Assembly: GCA_934438075.1 (NCBI GenBank)
Contig: CAKSBF010000015.1
Span: 1 to 51,583 of the forward strand
Length of the DNA: 51,583 nt
DNA from: an uncultured Clostridia bacterium
GTDB taxonomy: Bacteria > Bacillota > Clostridia > UBA1381 > UBA9506
Direction of reading: 5' to 3'
The notes under the pieces are model-generated. The model saw nothing but the letters and a program-made list of their open reading frames with translations, was not told where the DNA came from and did no database searches. Both the position numbers and the translations under genes were made by a program. The stretch's first letter is position 1; each line of letters opens with the position of its first letter. Shown here in pieces: positions 25,156 to 32,469 of this stretch.

Positions 25156-26073
25156 ATGAACACTGTTTGGAACGATTATTCAAAGGTGGAAACGGAAAAC
25201 GGCACTGCAATCGCGATTGGAAATTTTGATGGGCTTCATTCAGGCCATCGCAAGCTGATGGATATGCTTGCTAAGGTTGCAGCGGAAAACAACTTACCTT
25301 CTGTCATCTATACGTTCGCAAAGCACCCGGTGAACGTGCTGAAAGGTGACAACACTCTGAAACTGATTGCAGATAACAAGTATAAGCAGGATTTGCTTGC
25401 AAACTGCAAAGCAGACACATTGTTTTTTGAAGATTTTGAAAGTGTTAAGGACTTGTCAGCTGAGGATTTTGTTCGTAATATTTTAGTCGGTAAACTGAAT
25501 ATGAAAATTGCCGTGGTGGGCAGACATAATCATTATGGCAAGGATTCAAAAGGTGACGTTAAACTTTTGCGTGAATTGGGTCAGGAATTAGGATTTGCAG
25601 TCTACATGATAGAACCTCTTTATCTCGGTGATACTATTTGTTCCAGTTCTAATATTAGAAAATTGATTGCGGAGGGTGAAATTGAAAAGGCAAACGAAAT
25701 GCTCGGTCACCCGTTTAAGATCTCAAATGTTGTGGTGAAAGATAAAATGTTGGGCAGAAAGCTGGGCTTTCCGACCGCTAATATGATTCCGGACAAAGGT
25801 CTTTTACTTCCCAAGTGCGGCGTGTATGGCACTAATACGCTGGCGGGCGGGAAAAGATATCCCTCTATTACAAATGTAGGTTCAGCACTTACGGTTGGTG
25901 AAAACGAACCGGAACGGATAGAGACCTATATTATAGGTTTTGAAGGTGATTTATACGGGCAGATCTTAGAGGTGGAATTTTTAACAAAGATAAGAGATGT
26001 GGAAGAATTTGAAGGTCTTGACGCTTTGAAACAACAATTGCAAGCGGATGTGGAGACCAGGATGGAAGCGTAA
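25156..26073 (+). CDS. ribF: Bifunctional riboflavin kinase / FAD synthetase RibF
   Basis: A 305-residue enzyme making FMN from riboflavin and then FAD. The N-terminal adenylyltransferase domain has AIGNFDGLHSGHRKLM (HxGH-type site), FAKHPVNVL and the CSSSNIRKLI segment. The C-terminal kinase domain has GRKLGFPTANM and GVYGTN. The ATG follows GGGAGGTAGAAGGA. FAD is the cofactor of ThyX, encoded next, which gives this neighbourhood a plausible metabolic logic. Confidence 0.95.
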   Translation: MNTVWNDYSKVETENGTAIAIGNFDGLHSGHRKLMDMLAKVAAENNLPSVIYTFAKHPVNVLKGDNTLKLIADNKYKQDLLANCKADTLFFEDFESVKDLSAEDFVRNILVGKLNMKIAVVGRHNHYGKDSKGDVKLLRELGQELGFAVYMIEPLYLGDTICSSSNIRKLIAEGEIEKANEMLGHPFKISNVVVKDKMLGRKLGFPTANMIPDKGLLLPKCGVYGTNTLAGGKRYPSITNVGSALTVGENEPERIETYIIGFEGDLYGQILEVEFLTKIRDVEEFEGLDALKQQLQADVETRMEA

Positions 26074-26093
26074 TACAGAAAAATTTAACCAAT

Positions 26094-26260
26094 GAGCGGG
26101 GCTGTAAAGAAGGCCGGAACAAAGGGGAAGGGATCGGGAGAGACCGGTGCGGTATTGTTTGTGTTGCTGCAACGGTTTGAGAAACCTCACTTTATATGTA
26201 TGTTCATATATGGACGATGTTCCGCACATTTTTTACAGCTCCTTTTTGGAAAGGGAGCAA
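26094..26260 (+). promoter_or_regulatory. Structured thyX leader with a switchable ribosome site
   Basis: GGGGCTGTAAA (26098-26108) pairs along all 11 bases (one G-U) with TTTACAGCTCC (26232-26242). Inside, CGGAAC (26115-26120) pairs with GTTCCG (26219-26224), enclosing four small hairpins: AUCGG/CCGGU with loop GAGAGA, GUUG/CAAC, GGUUU/AAACC and UAUAUG/CAUAUA. The 3' arm GCTCC can instead pair with GGGAGC at the ribosome site. The two folds exclude each other, as in a translational riboswitch. I cannot match it to a known class. Confidence 0.55.
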
Positions 26261-26264
26261 AGTA

Positions 26265-27038
26265 ATGATAAATGTAAAACTGATTCAGTGTACCGGTGAA
26301 CCGGAAAAGGTGATTTCTGCAGCGGCAAAGCTGTGCTACTCCGCAGCGGGAGTGGAGGACATTCTGGAGGGGCTAGATCGGGAACATACCGATCGTTTTT
26401 TGAAAATGCTGACTGATTTCGGGCATGAAAGTCCGATTGAGCATGCCTCTTTTACCTTTGCGATAGAAGGGGTCAGTCGCAGCCTGCTGGCGCAGATTAC
26501 CCGTCATAGGATTGCCAGCTTTTCAGTAAAGTCGCAGCGTTATGTACGTGAGGGTCAGTTTACATTTATTCTGCCGCCAGAGATTGAGGCAATTCCGGAG
26601 GCCAAAAGACGATTTTTAGAGTCGATGGAGGAGGACCAGCGTGCGTATGATGAATTAACTGAAATACTGATGAAGAAACATTATGAAATGTTTTTAGCAG
26701 AAGGTATGCCGGAGAAAAAGGCTAAGACATCGGCTGAGAAAAAAGCAATAGAAGATGCAAGGTTTGTTTTGCCGAATGCGTGTGAGACTAAAATGGTGAT
26801 GACTATGAATGCGCGCAGCCTGATGAATTTTTTTCGCTTGCGTTGCTGTAACAGAGCGCAATGGGAGATACGGGAACTGGCAGAAAAAATGCTCAAATTG
26901 GTAAAAGCGGAAGCACCGACACTGTTTCGCCTTGCAGGACCGGGGTGCCTGCACGGTACATGCCCTGAGGGGAAAATGTGCTGCGGTAAGATAAAAGAGG
27001 TTTGTGAAAAATTTCTGGGCGGTGAAAACAATGGGTAA
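26265..27038 (+). CDS. thyX: Flavin-dependent thymidylate synthase ThyX
   Basis: A 258-residue FAD enzyme that makes dTMP from dUMP with methylene-THF and NAD(P)H, independent of ThyA. The ThyX signature RHR-x7-S is present as R80-H81-R82 to S90 (TRHRIASFSVKSQRY). The conserved HESPIEHASFTF and the C-terminal MNARSLMNFFRLRCCNRAQWEIR are intact, and a Cys-rich tail follows (CLHGTCPEGKMCCGK). The ATG has AGGGAG 8 bases upstream, inside the leader hairpin. The stop overlaps the start of the thymidylate kinase by 8 bases, so the two products of the dTTP path are made together. Confidence 0.96.
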   Translation: MINVKLIQCTGEPEKVISAAAKLCYSAAGVEDILEGLDREHTDRFLKMLTDFGHESPIEHASFTFAIEGVSRSLLAQITRHRIASFSVKSQRYVREGQFTFILPPEIEAIPEAKRRFLESMEEDQRAYDELTEILMKKHYEMFLAEGMPEKKAKTSAEKKAIEDARFVLPNACETKMVMTMNARSLMNFFRLRCCNRAQWEIRELAEKMLKLVKAEAPTLFRLAGPGCLHGTCPEGKMCCGKIKEVCEKFLGGENNG

Positions 27039-27702
27039 GCTGATTGTAATTGAAGGAGTGGATTCCAGCGGTAAGGCAACGCAGGCAAAGCTTTTATATG
27101 AGCGATTGTTAAAAGAAGGCAAAAAGGTTCGGCTGGTTTCTTTCCCGGATTATGAAAGTGATTTTTCTGTACCGGTTAAACGCTATTTGGCAGGCGACTT
27201 GGGGAAAAATCCTTCTGATGTCAGCGCATATGCGGCGTCTGTCTTTTATGCGGTTGATCGTTATGCAAGCTTTAAACGCACATGGGGTGATTTTTACCAA
27301 AATGGGGGTATCGTGATTGCTGATCGTTATGTGACAAGTAATCTGGTACACCAGGCTTCAAAAATTGAGGGTGATAAAACAGAATTTATCCATTGGCTCT
27401 CTGATTTGGAATACGGCAAATTGGAGCTGCCGGTTCCTGATGTGGTACTGTTTTTGGATATGCCGCCGCAATATGCGAGAGAGTTAATGAAAAACCGTGC
27501 AAATAAGTTTACGGGTGAAGCAAAGAAGGATATTCATGAGAGCAACGCCGAATATTTGGATCATGCGTATCAAAATGCTATGGAGATAGCAAGGCTTTGC
27601 GATTGGCGGGTGCTGTCTTGTGTGCAAAATAAAATCATTCGTTCCATAGAAGAGATACATGAGGAAATATATTCTGTTCTGAAAAATGAAAATGACTTTT
27701 GA
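27031..27702 (+). CDS. tmk: Thymidylate kinase (dTMP kinase)
   Basis: A 223-residue dTMP kinase converting dTMP to dTDP. The P-loop reads GVDSSGKATQ (residues 9-18), where the residue after Lys is Ala rather than the usual Thr/Ser. SFPDYES, the DRYVTSNLVHQASK segment and LFLDMPP are the other family motifs. The ATG at 27031 overlaps the thyX stop by 8 bases and follows GGGCGGTG; the frame extends upstream inside thyX without support. Coupling with thyX supports a role in dTTP synthesis. Confidence 0.9.
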   Translation: MGKLIVIEGVDSSGKATQAKLLYERLLKEGKKVRLVSFPDYESDFSVPVKRYLAGDLGKNPSDVSAYAASVFYAVDRYASFKRTWGDFYQNGGIVIADRYVTSNLVHQASKIEGDKTEFIHWLSDLEYGKLELPVPDVVLFLDMPPQYARELMKNRANKFTGEAKKDIHESNAEYLDHAYQNAMEIARLCDWRVLSCVQNKIIRSIEEIHEEIYSVLKNENDF

Positions 27703-27779
27703 GAAAACAAAAGGAAAACGGAGAAAAACGGAGAAAACGAAACTTCAAAAAAGTTATTTTAAAAACTTCAAAAAAGTAC

Positions 27780-27808
27780 TTGACAAAACACAAAAACTGT
27801 TTTATAAT
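27780..27808 (+). promoter_or_regulatory. Promoter of rplM-rpsI with upstream A-tracts
   Basis: Perfect TTGACA (27780-27785), 17 bases, TATAAT (27803-27808). Two copies of AACTTCAAAAAAGT at 27741-27754 and 27764-27777 precede it, 23 bases apart, like an UP element. The leader to 27905 contains CTCTT/AAGAG hairpin arms near 27811-27828 and may hold the L13 autoregulatory site. Confidence 0.8.
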
Positions 27809-27905
27809 ATCTCTTGTTGCCGAAAGAGGTATTATTTTTTTGTGCCCCTTTTGGAATTGCATTTGTTTAACATAACAGGTAAGATATAACAGGAGGTTAA
27901 GATTT

Positions 27906-28343
27906 ATGAGTACATTTATGGCGAAAGCCCATGAATTGGACAGAAAATGGTATATCATAGATGCTGACGGCAAACCGCTCGGCAGAATAGCGGCTCAGGC
28001 TGCTGCCATTTTAAGAGGAAAGCACAAACCGGAGTTTACTCCGCACTGTGACTGTGGCGATCATGTTATTATTATTAATGCTGCAAAAGCTGTTTTGACC
28101 GGCAAGAAGCTGGAGAAGAAGATTTACTACAGACACACCGGGTATGTTGGCGGCTTGAAAGAAGTGAAATATAACAAGCTGATGGCTGAAAAGCCGGAGT
28201 TTGCTATGATGAAGGCAGTAAAAGGCATGTTGCCGCATAATACTGTTGGTGCAAAATCGTTGACCAGACTTCGCGTATATGCTGGAGCAGAGCATAACAA
28301 TGCAGCTCAGAAGCCGGAAGTTTGGGCACTGGAGATTAAATAA
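27906..28343 (+). CDS. rplM: 50S ribosomal protein L13
   Basis: A 145-residue L13 of standard length, an early-assembly 23S rRNA-binding protein. It starts STFMAKAHELDRKWYIIDADGKPLGR and contains YYRHTGYVGGLKE and VKGMLPHN. An AACAGGAGG ribosome site lies just upstream. The rplM-rpsI pair is conserved in bacteria. Confidence 0.97.
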   Translation: MSTFMAKAHELDRKWYIIDADGKPLGRIAAQAAAILRGKHKPEFTPHCDCGDHVIIINAAKAVLTGKKLEKKIYYRHTGYVGGLKEVKYNKLMAEKPEFAMMKAVKGMLPHNTVGAKSLTRLRVYAGAEHNNAAQKPEVWALEIK

Positions 28344-28358
28344 GGAGGAGTGAACGAA

Positions 28359-28754
28359 ATGGCAAGTGAATTTTTCTACGGAACAGGAAGAAGAAAACAT
28401 TCTGTCGCCAGAGTCCGTCTTGTGCCGGGCAAAGGTGATATCACAATAAACAAAAGATCAATGGATGACTATTTCGGTCTGGAGACACTTAAGGTTATCG
28501 TAAAGCAGCCTTTGGTAGCAACCCAGACAGAAGGTAAGTTTGATGTAATCGTTTCTGTTGTCGGCGGCGGTTTCACCGGTCAGGCCGGTGCAATTCGTCA
28601 CGGTATTGCAAGAGCTTTGCTGGAAGCGGATTCGGAAAACTATCGTCCGATTTTGAAGAAAGCTGGTTACTTAACGCGTGACCCGAGAATGAAGGAAAGA
28701 AAGAAGTACGGCTTGAAAGCCGCTCGTCGTGCTCCGCAGTTCTCAAAGAGATAA
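28359..28754 (+). CDS. rpsI: 30S ribosomal protein S9
   Basis: A 131-residue S9, whose C-terminal tail reaches the P-site tRNA. It starts SEFFYGTGRRKHSVARVRL and has GGGFTGQAGAIRHGIARAL and the typical C-terminus RRAPQFSKR. I chose the ATG at 28359, 10 bases after TAAGGAGG; the GTG at 28350 lies within the ribosome-site area. It follows rplM closely. Confidence 0.97.
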   Translation: MASEFFYGTGRRKHSVARVRLVPGKGDITINKRSMDDYFGLETLKVIVKQPLVATQTEGKFDVIVSVVGGGFTGQAGAIRHGIARALLEADSENYRPILKKAGYLTRDPRMKERKKYGLKAARRAPQFSKR

Positions 28755-28767
28755 TTATTTTATCTGC

Positions 28768-28807
28768 AAAACCCCACAACCACAACGATTGTGGGGTTTC
28801 TTTTTTT
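28768..28807 (+). terminator. Terminator of rplM-rpsI
   Basis: Perfect 11-bp arms aaaccccacaa and ttgtggggttt followed by CTTTTTTTC. Confidence 0.95.
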
Positions 28808-28851
28808 CGTCTGTGCTACAAATTTGCCACAAATTAAAATGCATCTAGTCA

Positions 28852-29000
28852 CTATGTAATGCCAGACACCGTCTTTGCCATTCTTGTTTTGACTTCAGCA
28901 TACATATGAGCATATACTTTAGATGTCGTTTCAACACTTGCGTGTCCTAAGTGTGCAGAGATATTTTCAATATCTTCGCCCTCAAATACAAGTAGTGATG
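28852..29000 (-). pseudogene. Remnant of a tyrosine recombinase (integrase) C-terminus
   Basis: Only the last 45-50 residues of a phage-type integrase remain: ASLLVFEGEDIENISAHLG, then GHASVETTSKVYAHMYAEV. They carry the catalytic His/Lys-box area (LGHASVETT) and the Tyr nucleophile (VYAHMY). The catalytic Arg box and everything N-terminal are missing, and the residues before this point are unrelated. It sits directly after the rpsI terminator, a plausible former integration point. The gap from 28808 to 29208 holds nothing else but a weak hairpin (29115-29141). Confidence 0.7.
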
Positions 29001-29114
29001 CATTGAATGGTTCTGCACAGATAATATACAAGTAACAAAGAAATAGAGCCCCCATAAAATAAAGCTTTTCGTGAAGCAGGGAATTCTAAAAGAGATAATT
29101 TTTATTTTGGCAAA

Positions 29115-29141
29115 GAATCCCACAGCGTGGCTGTGAGATTT
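29115..29141 (+). terminator. Weak hairpin before putP
   Basis: Arms aatcccacagc and gctgtgagatt with loop gtg and one mismatch, followed by a T-containing stretch. It may be a leftover terminator or a leader hairpin. Confidence 0.3.
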
Positions 29142-29208
29142 ATTTGTTATATAAAAAGAAAGCATTTGAAATTATTTTACATCATGGATACAAGGGAGGA
29201 TTATTACA

Positions 29209-30744
29209 ATGTTTCATATGTCAACGATATGCATTATGCTGACTATTGTGGTATATCTGGTCGGTATGCTGCTGGTCGGCGTGTATTTTACGAAGAAAAA
29301 CAATTCAACATCGGATTTTTATTTAGGAGGAAGAACACTTGGCCCGCTTGTTACAGCAATGAGCGCAGAGGCGTCTGATATGTCGGGATACTTGTTGATG
29401 GGGCTTCCGGGACTGGCGTACTTGTCCGGTATTGCAGATGTAGGCTGGACGATTATTGGTCTTGCGGCGGGTACATATTTAAACTGGCTCTTAACATCAA
29501 GAAGGCTTCGTCGTTATACTCAGATTGTAGATGCGATTACATTGCCGGAGTTTTTCTCAAAGCGTTTTCATGATAAGAAAAATATTTTATCTGCCATTGC
29601 AGCGGTTATTATTATCGTGTTCTTTATACCATATACTGCTTCCGGCTTTGCTGCTTGCGGTAAGCTGTTTTCTTCGTTGTTCGGTATTAATTATGTGGGT
29701 GCTATGATTGTATCGGCCATTGTTATTGTAGGTTATACAGCAATGGGTGGATTCCTTGCGGCTTCGATTACTGACTTTATTCAAAGTATTATCATGACTG
29801 CAGCAATTTTTGCAATTTTGATTTTTGCGACGGCTACGGCAGGTGGTGTCAATGCAGTAGCAGAAAATGTAAAGGCAATGCCGGGCTTTTTATCGCTGAC
29901 CAGTTCTTATGTGCCTGACAGCAAGATGAGTACACCTTATAACTTATTGCATATTATCACAACAGTTTCGTGGGGATTGGGTTATTTTGGTATGCCTCAT
30001 ATTTTGCTTAGATTTATGGCAATTAATGATGAGAAAAATTTAAAATTGTCAAGACGTGTGGCCTCTATATGGGTTGTTATTGCAATGGCAGTTGCTGTTT
30101 GTATCGGTGTTGCCGGAAGGGCATTGAGCGAGGTTGGTGTTATTGAGACTCTGGCAAATGCGGATACAGAGACAGTTATTATCCGAATTGCGCATTTGCT
30201 TTCAGAATACGGCATATTTCCTGCTCTCATTGCAGGGCTGGTGCTTTCGGGAATATTGGCTAGCACAATGTCAACTGCCGATTCACAGTTGCTAGCAGCC
30301 GCCTCGAGTGTATCGCAGAACCTTTTGCAGGAAAAGATGAAATTGAAACTGTCACCGGGAAAGAGCATGCTTGCGGCAAGAATTACGGTCATTGCAATTG
30401 CGGTTCTCGGAATAGTCATAGCAAGAAATCCGGAAAGTTCGGTCTTTGGCATAGTGTCTTTTGCGTGGGCAGGCTTTGGTGCAAGCTTCGGTCCTGTTGT
30501 GATATGTTCTTTGTTTTGGAAACGTACTACACTGCCGGGAGCTATTTCGGGCATGGCCGCTGGCGGAATTATGGTATTTGTATGGAAATATCTCATTAAA
30601 CCTATTGGAGGCATATTTGGTGTTTACGAGCTTTTGCCTGCATTTATCGTAAGCATAGCCGTCATTATTCTCGTAAGTTTGTGTACTAAGAAACCGGATG
30701 AAAAAATTGTTGCTGAGTTTGAGGCGGCAAAAAAAGGGAATTAA
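29209..30744 (+). CDS. putP: Sodium/proline symporter (SSS family)
   Basis: A 511-residue sodium:solute symporter with about thirteen membrane segments. Strong PutP-type segments are FYLGGRTLGPLVTAMSAEASDMSGYLLMG and DAITLPEFFSKRF, and the TMSTADSQLLAAASSVSQNL region forms part of the Na+ site. It imports proline, or a related compound, with Na+. The ATG follows GGGAGG. It is a single-gene unit, and a strong bidirectional terminator follows. Confidence 0.9.
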   Translation: MFHMSTICIMLTIVVYLVGMLLVGVYFTKKNNSTSDFYLGGRTLGPLVTAMSAEASDMSGYLLMGLPGLAYLSGIADVGWTIIGLAAGTYLNWLLTSRRLRRYTQIVDAITLPEFFSKRFHDKKNILSAIAAVIIIVFFIPYTASGFAACGKLFSSLFGINYVGAMIVSAIVIVGYTAMGGFLAASITDFIQSIIMTAAIFAILIFATATAGGVNAVAENVKAMPGFLSLTSSYVPDSKMSTPYNLLHIITTVSWGLGYFGMPHILLRFMAINDEKNLKLSRRVASIWVVIAMAVAVCIGVAGRALSEVGVIETLANADTETVIIRIAHLLSEYGIFPALIAGLVLSGILASTMSTADSQLLAAASSVSQNLLQEKMKLKLSPGKSMLAARITVIAIAVLGIVIARNPESSVFGIVSFAWAGFGASFGPVVICSLFWKRTTLPGAISGMAAGGIMVFVWKYLIKPIGGIFGVYELLPAFIVSIAVIILVSLCTKKPDEKIVAEFEAAKKGN

Positions 30745-30797
30745 GGAAAAAATTTCATAAAGGTTATCGCTGAGTAAAGTTATTTTTCCAAAGATAG

Positions 30798-30835
30798 AAA
30801 AAGCCTGCAAAAACAATTTGTTTTGCAGGCTTTTA
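30798..30835. terminator. Bidirectional terminator between putP and the small minus-strand gene
   Basis: Arms aagcctgcaaaa and ttttgcaggctt, flanked by A on the left and T on the right, so it can serve both convergent transcripts. Confidence 0.9.
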
Positions 30836-30842
30836 TAATTAC

Positions 30843-31055
30843 CTATTTATTCTCTGATTCTTTATTTGGCAATGCATAATCGGCAGGATCCGGAGGACCA
30901 AAGTCGTAGATATCCTTGTAAGCTTCAGCGGCCTCCTCGTCTTCCGGCAGGTTTGGTATCAGGCCGGTACAGTCGGTGGAAGATGCGGCGCAGCTCAACT
31001 GCATTTCTTCAGCATTTTCTGCCGGCGATTTTGGTATAGGTCTTTTTTTCGGCAT
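30843..31055 (-). CDS. Small acidic protein downstream of the LexA-like repressor
   Basis: A 70-residue soluble protein without a recognised domain. The N-terminus is basic and proline-rich (MPKKRPIPKSPAENAEEMQ). The middle has SCAASSTDCTGLIPNLPEDEEAA, and the C-terminus is acidic. The stretch PAENAEEMQLSC...TDCTGLIP looks like a conserved motif I associate with small clostridial proteins of unknown function. The ATG at 31055 has AAGGAG 9 bases upstream; the ATG at 31064 would touch its ribosome site. It lies 58 bases after the repressor in the same direction and is probably co-transcribed. Confidence 0.65.
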   Translation of the reverse strand: MPKKRPIPKSPAENAEEMQLSCAASSTDCTGLIPNLPEDEEAAEAYKDIYDFGPPDPADYALPNKESENK

Positions 31056-31113
31056 AGGACTCATCTCCTTTTTTCTTAGTTTGATTCGGAGAAGAGTATT
31101 TTATGCAGAAAAG

Positions 31114-31728
31114 TTACCATTTGCGTTTGCTTTCAATTACTTTTCCGCATACACGGACGCGGAGCACATTAAGACCGGAAAATTTCATAGGGGGATAGTA
31201 GGGATTGAAGGAAATCAACTCAATATTGTCGGCATCGTAAACGACCTTTTTTACAACGCCTTCCTGTCCGTCTACCACAAAGACACCAACATCACCGCTG
31301 TCCAATGTAGTTTGCTTACGAATGAGAAGATAGTCTCCGTCATCAATGCGAGGGGACATACTATCACCGCTTACTTTCAGCCAAAAATAGTCCTTAGTAT
31401 TATATTTGCTGTCAGCCGGCTCATAACCGATAATATCCTCAGCGGCAAGAACACCGTTACCGGCACAGACGCGACCGACAACCGGAATCATGGACATGGT
31501 TTCAGGGAGAATCACGTTTCCGGGTTTAATGGAGTCTGTATTTTGATCTAAAAGGCTGTCTAAAGTGACGCCGAATAACTGGGCAATTTCGCCCAACGTT
31601 TCCAAATCCGGTTCACGCCTGTTTTGTTCATACATTCCCACAGCACTGGCAGATATGCCGAGACGCTTTGCAAGCTCGCGCTGTGTCATGTTATTTCCTC
31701 GTAAAAGTCGTAATTTGTCACCTAGCAT
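31114..31728 (-). CDS. XRE-family repressor with a LexA/S24 autocleavage domain
   Basis: A 204-residue LexA/CI-like repressor. Residues 1-60 are a helix-turn-helix of the XRE type (MTQRELAKRLGISASAVGMYE). The S24 domain has a cleavage site A89-G90 in RVCAGNGVL, nucleophile S123 in GDSMSPRI and general-base K160 in EGVVKKV. Such proteins are inactivated by RecA-stimulated self-cleavage after DNA damage. Its promoter contains a matching palindrome, so it probably represses itself. Target genes beyond the co-directional small gene are not visible here. Confidence 0.88.
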   Translation of the reverse strand: MLGDKLRLLRGNNMTQRELAKRLGISASAVGMYEQNRREPDLETLGEIAQLFGVTLDSLLDQNTDSIKPGNVILPETMSMIPVVGRVCAGNGVLAAEDIIGYEPADSKYNTKDYFWLKVSGDSMSPRIDDGDYLLIRKQTTLDSGDVGVFVVDGQEGVVKKVVYDADNIELISFNPYYPPMKFSGLNVLRVRVCGKVIESKRKW

Positions 31729-31759
31729 CTATATCAATCCTTGCCCTTAAGATAAACTA

Positions 31760-31832
31760 AGGATAACACATATTGTGTGAAAACGCAAGAAAAAAATACA
31801 CTTTTGTAGAAAAAAACTCAAAATGTGTATTT
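31760..31832 (-). promoter_or_regulatory. Autoregulated promoter and operators of the LexA-like repressor
   Basis: On the minus strand TTGCGT (31783-31788) and TATCCT (31760-31765) are 17 bases apart. The spacer holds the palindrome ACACA-TAT-TGTGT (31766-31778). A second pair of arms with the same core, AATACACTTTTG (31795-31806) and CAAAATGTGTATT (31819-31831), lies upstream. The repeated ACAC/GTGT core suggests repressor operators. Confidence 0.55.
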
Positions 31833-32469
31833 ATTTTACCTGTTGTTGTGCTTTTGCCTCTTTTTGTTTTTTTATTACTTTCAGACGTGTAAATTCTTCG
31901 CGTTCCTTTTCATCCAATATGTCCTGAATGTTTTTTACAATGCTTTCATACCGTGGAATCATTACATTTTTCAGCGAGTTAGCACGTTTTTGTGTCTTAC
32001 TGATATTTATCGCGAGGCGATAAACAGAAGTTTGTATTTCTGCAAGTTTTAAGGTGAGCTCCTTTACGTGTAAAAACTTTACATACGCCTCATCCAGAGC
32101 ACTGTATGTTTGAGAAAAACCATATGGTGCGGTGGGGGACAAAGGATCATATTTTACAACCGGCAGTTCTACGCCCATAACGCTGCGAAAGCGAATGCGT
32201 ATGCTGTTTTCAATCGGTATGCTGTGGCCAATCTGCTCTACGGTATGAATTCCCATGGTTATATTTGCAGTTTGAAGAGCGTGATAGGCGTCTGAAAAGG
32301 TGCTGTTTATTGTTGACTGAATCTCCTTTGCCTCATCAATGAGCCCCATCATTTCATTTATCAAAATATTTCTTTTTTTATCAAGCAATTCGTACCCTTG
32401 TCTGCTTAAGGCAAGGGTATTTTTGGCTAACATTAAATTCCCTTTGGTAGGAAATAAAGAATCTGTCAT
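31831..32469 (-). CDS. ntpD: V-type ATP synthase subunit D
   Basis: A 212-residue central-stalk subunit D of the A/V-type ATPase. It is mostly two long helices forming a coiled coil; the N-terminal helix (NLMLAKNTLALSRQGYELLDKKRNIL) and the C-terminal one (KTQKRANSLKNVMIPRYESIVKNIQ) are typical. The ATG overlaps the ntpB stop as ATGA. It is the last gene of the operon, about 100 bases before the repressor promoter. Confidence 0.93.
   Translation of the reverse strand: MTDSLFPTKGNLMLAKNTLALSRQGYELLDKKRNILINEMMGLIDEAKEIQSTINSTFSDAYHALQTANITMGIHTVEQIGHSIPIENSIRIRFRSVMGVELPVVKYDPLSPTAPYGFSQTYSALDEAYVKFLHVKELTLKLAEIQTSVYRLAINISKTQKRANSLKNVMIPRYESIVKNIQDILDEKEREEFTRLKVIKKQKEAKAQQQVK

Noticed and set aside
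26094..26260. T-box or classical THF riboswitch before thyX
   Set aside because: No T-box sequence (UGGUACCGCG) or specifier loop, and the conserved bases of the THF riboswitch are not matched by eye.
27686..27889. Open frame between tmk and rplM
   Set aside because: Very Lys-rich AT-tract translation covering the rplM promoter; no ribosome site.
28947..29165. Open frame of about 72 residues on the minus strand before putP
   Set aside because: No ribosome site and no family resemblance; it overlaps the integrase remnant in another frame.
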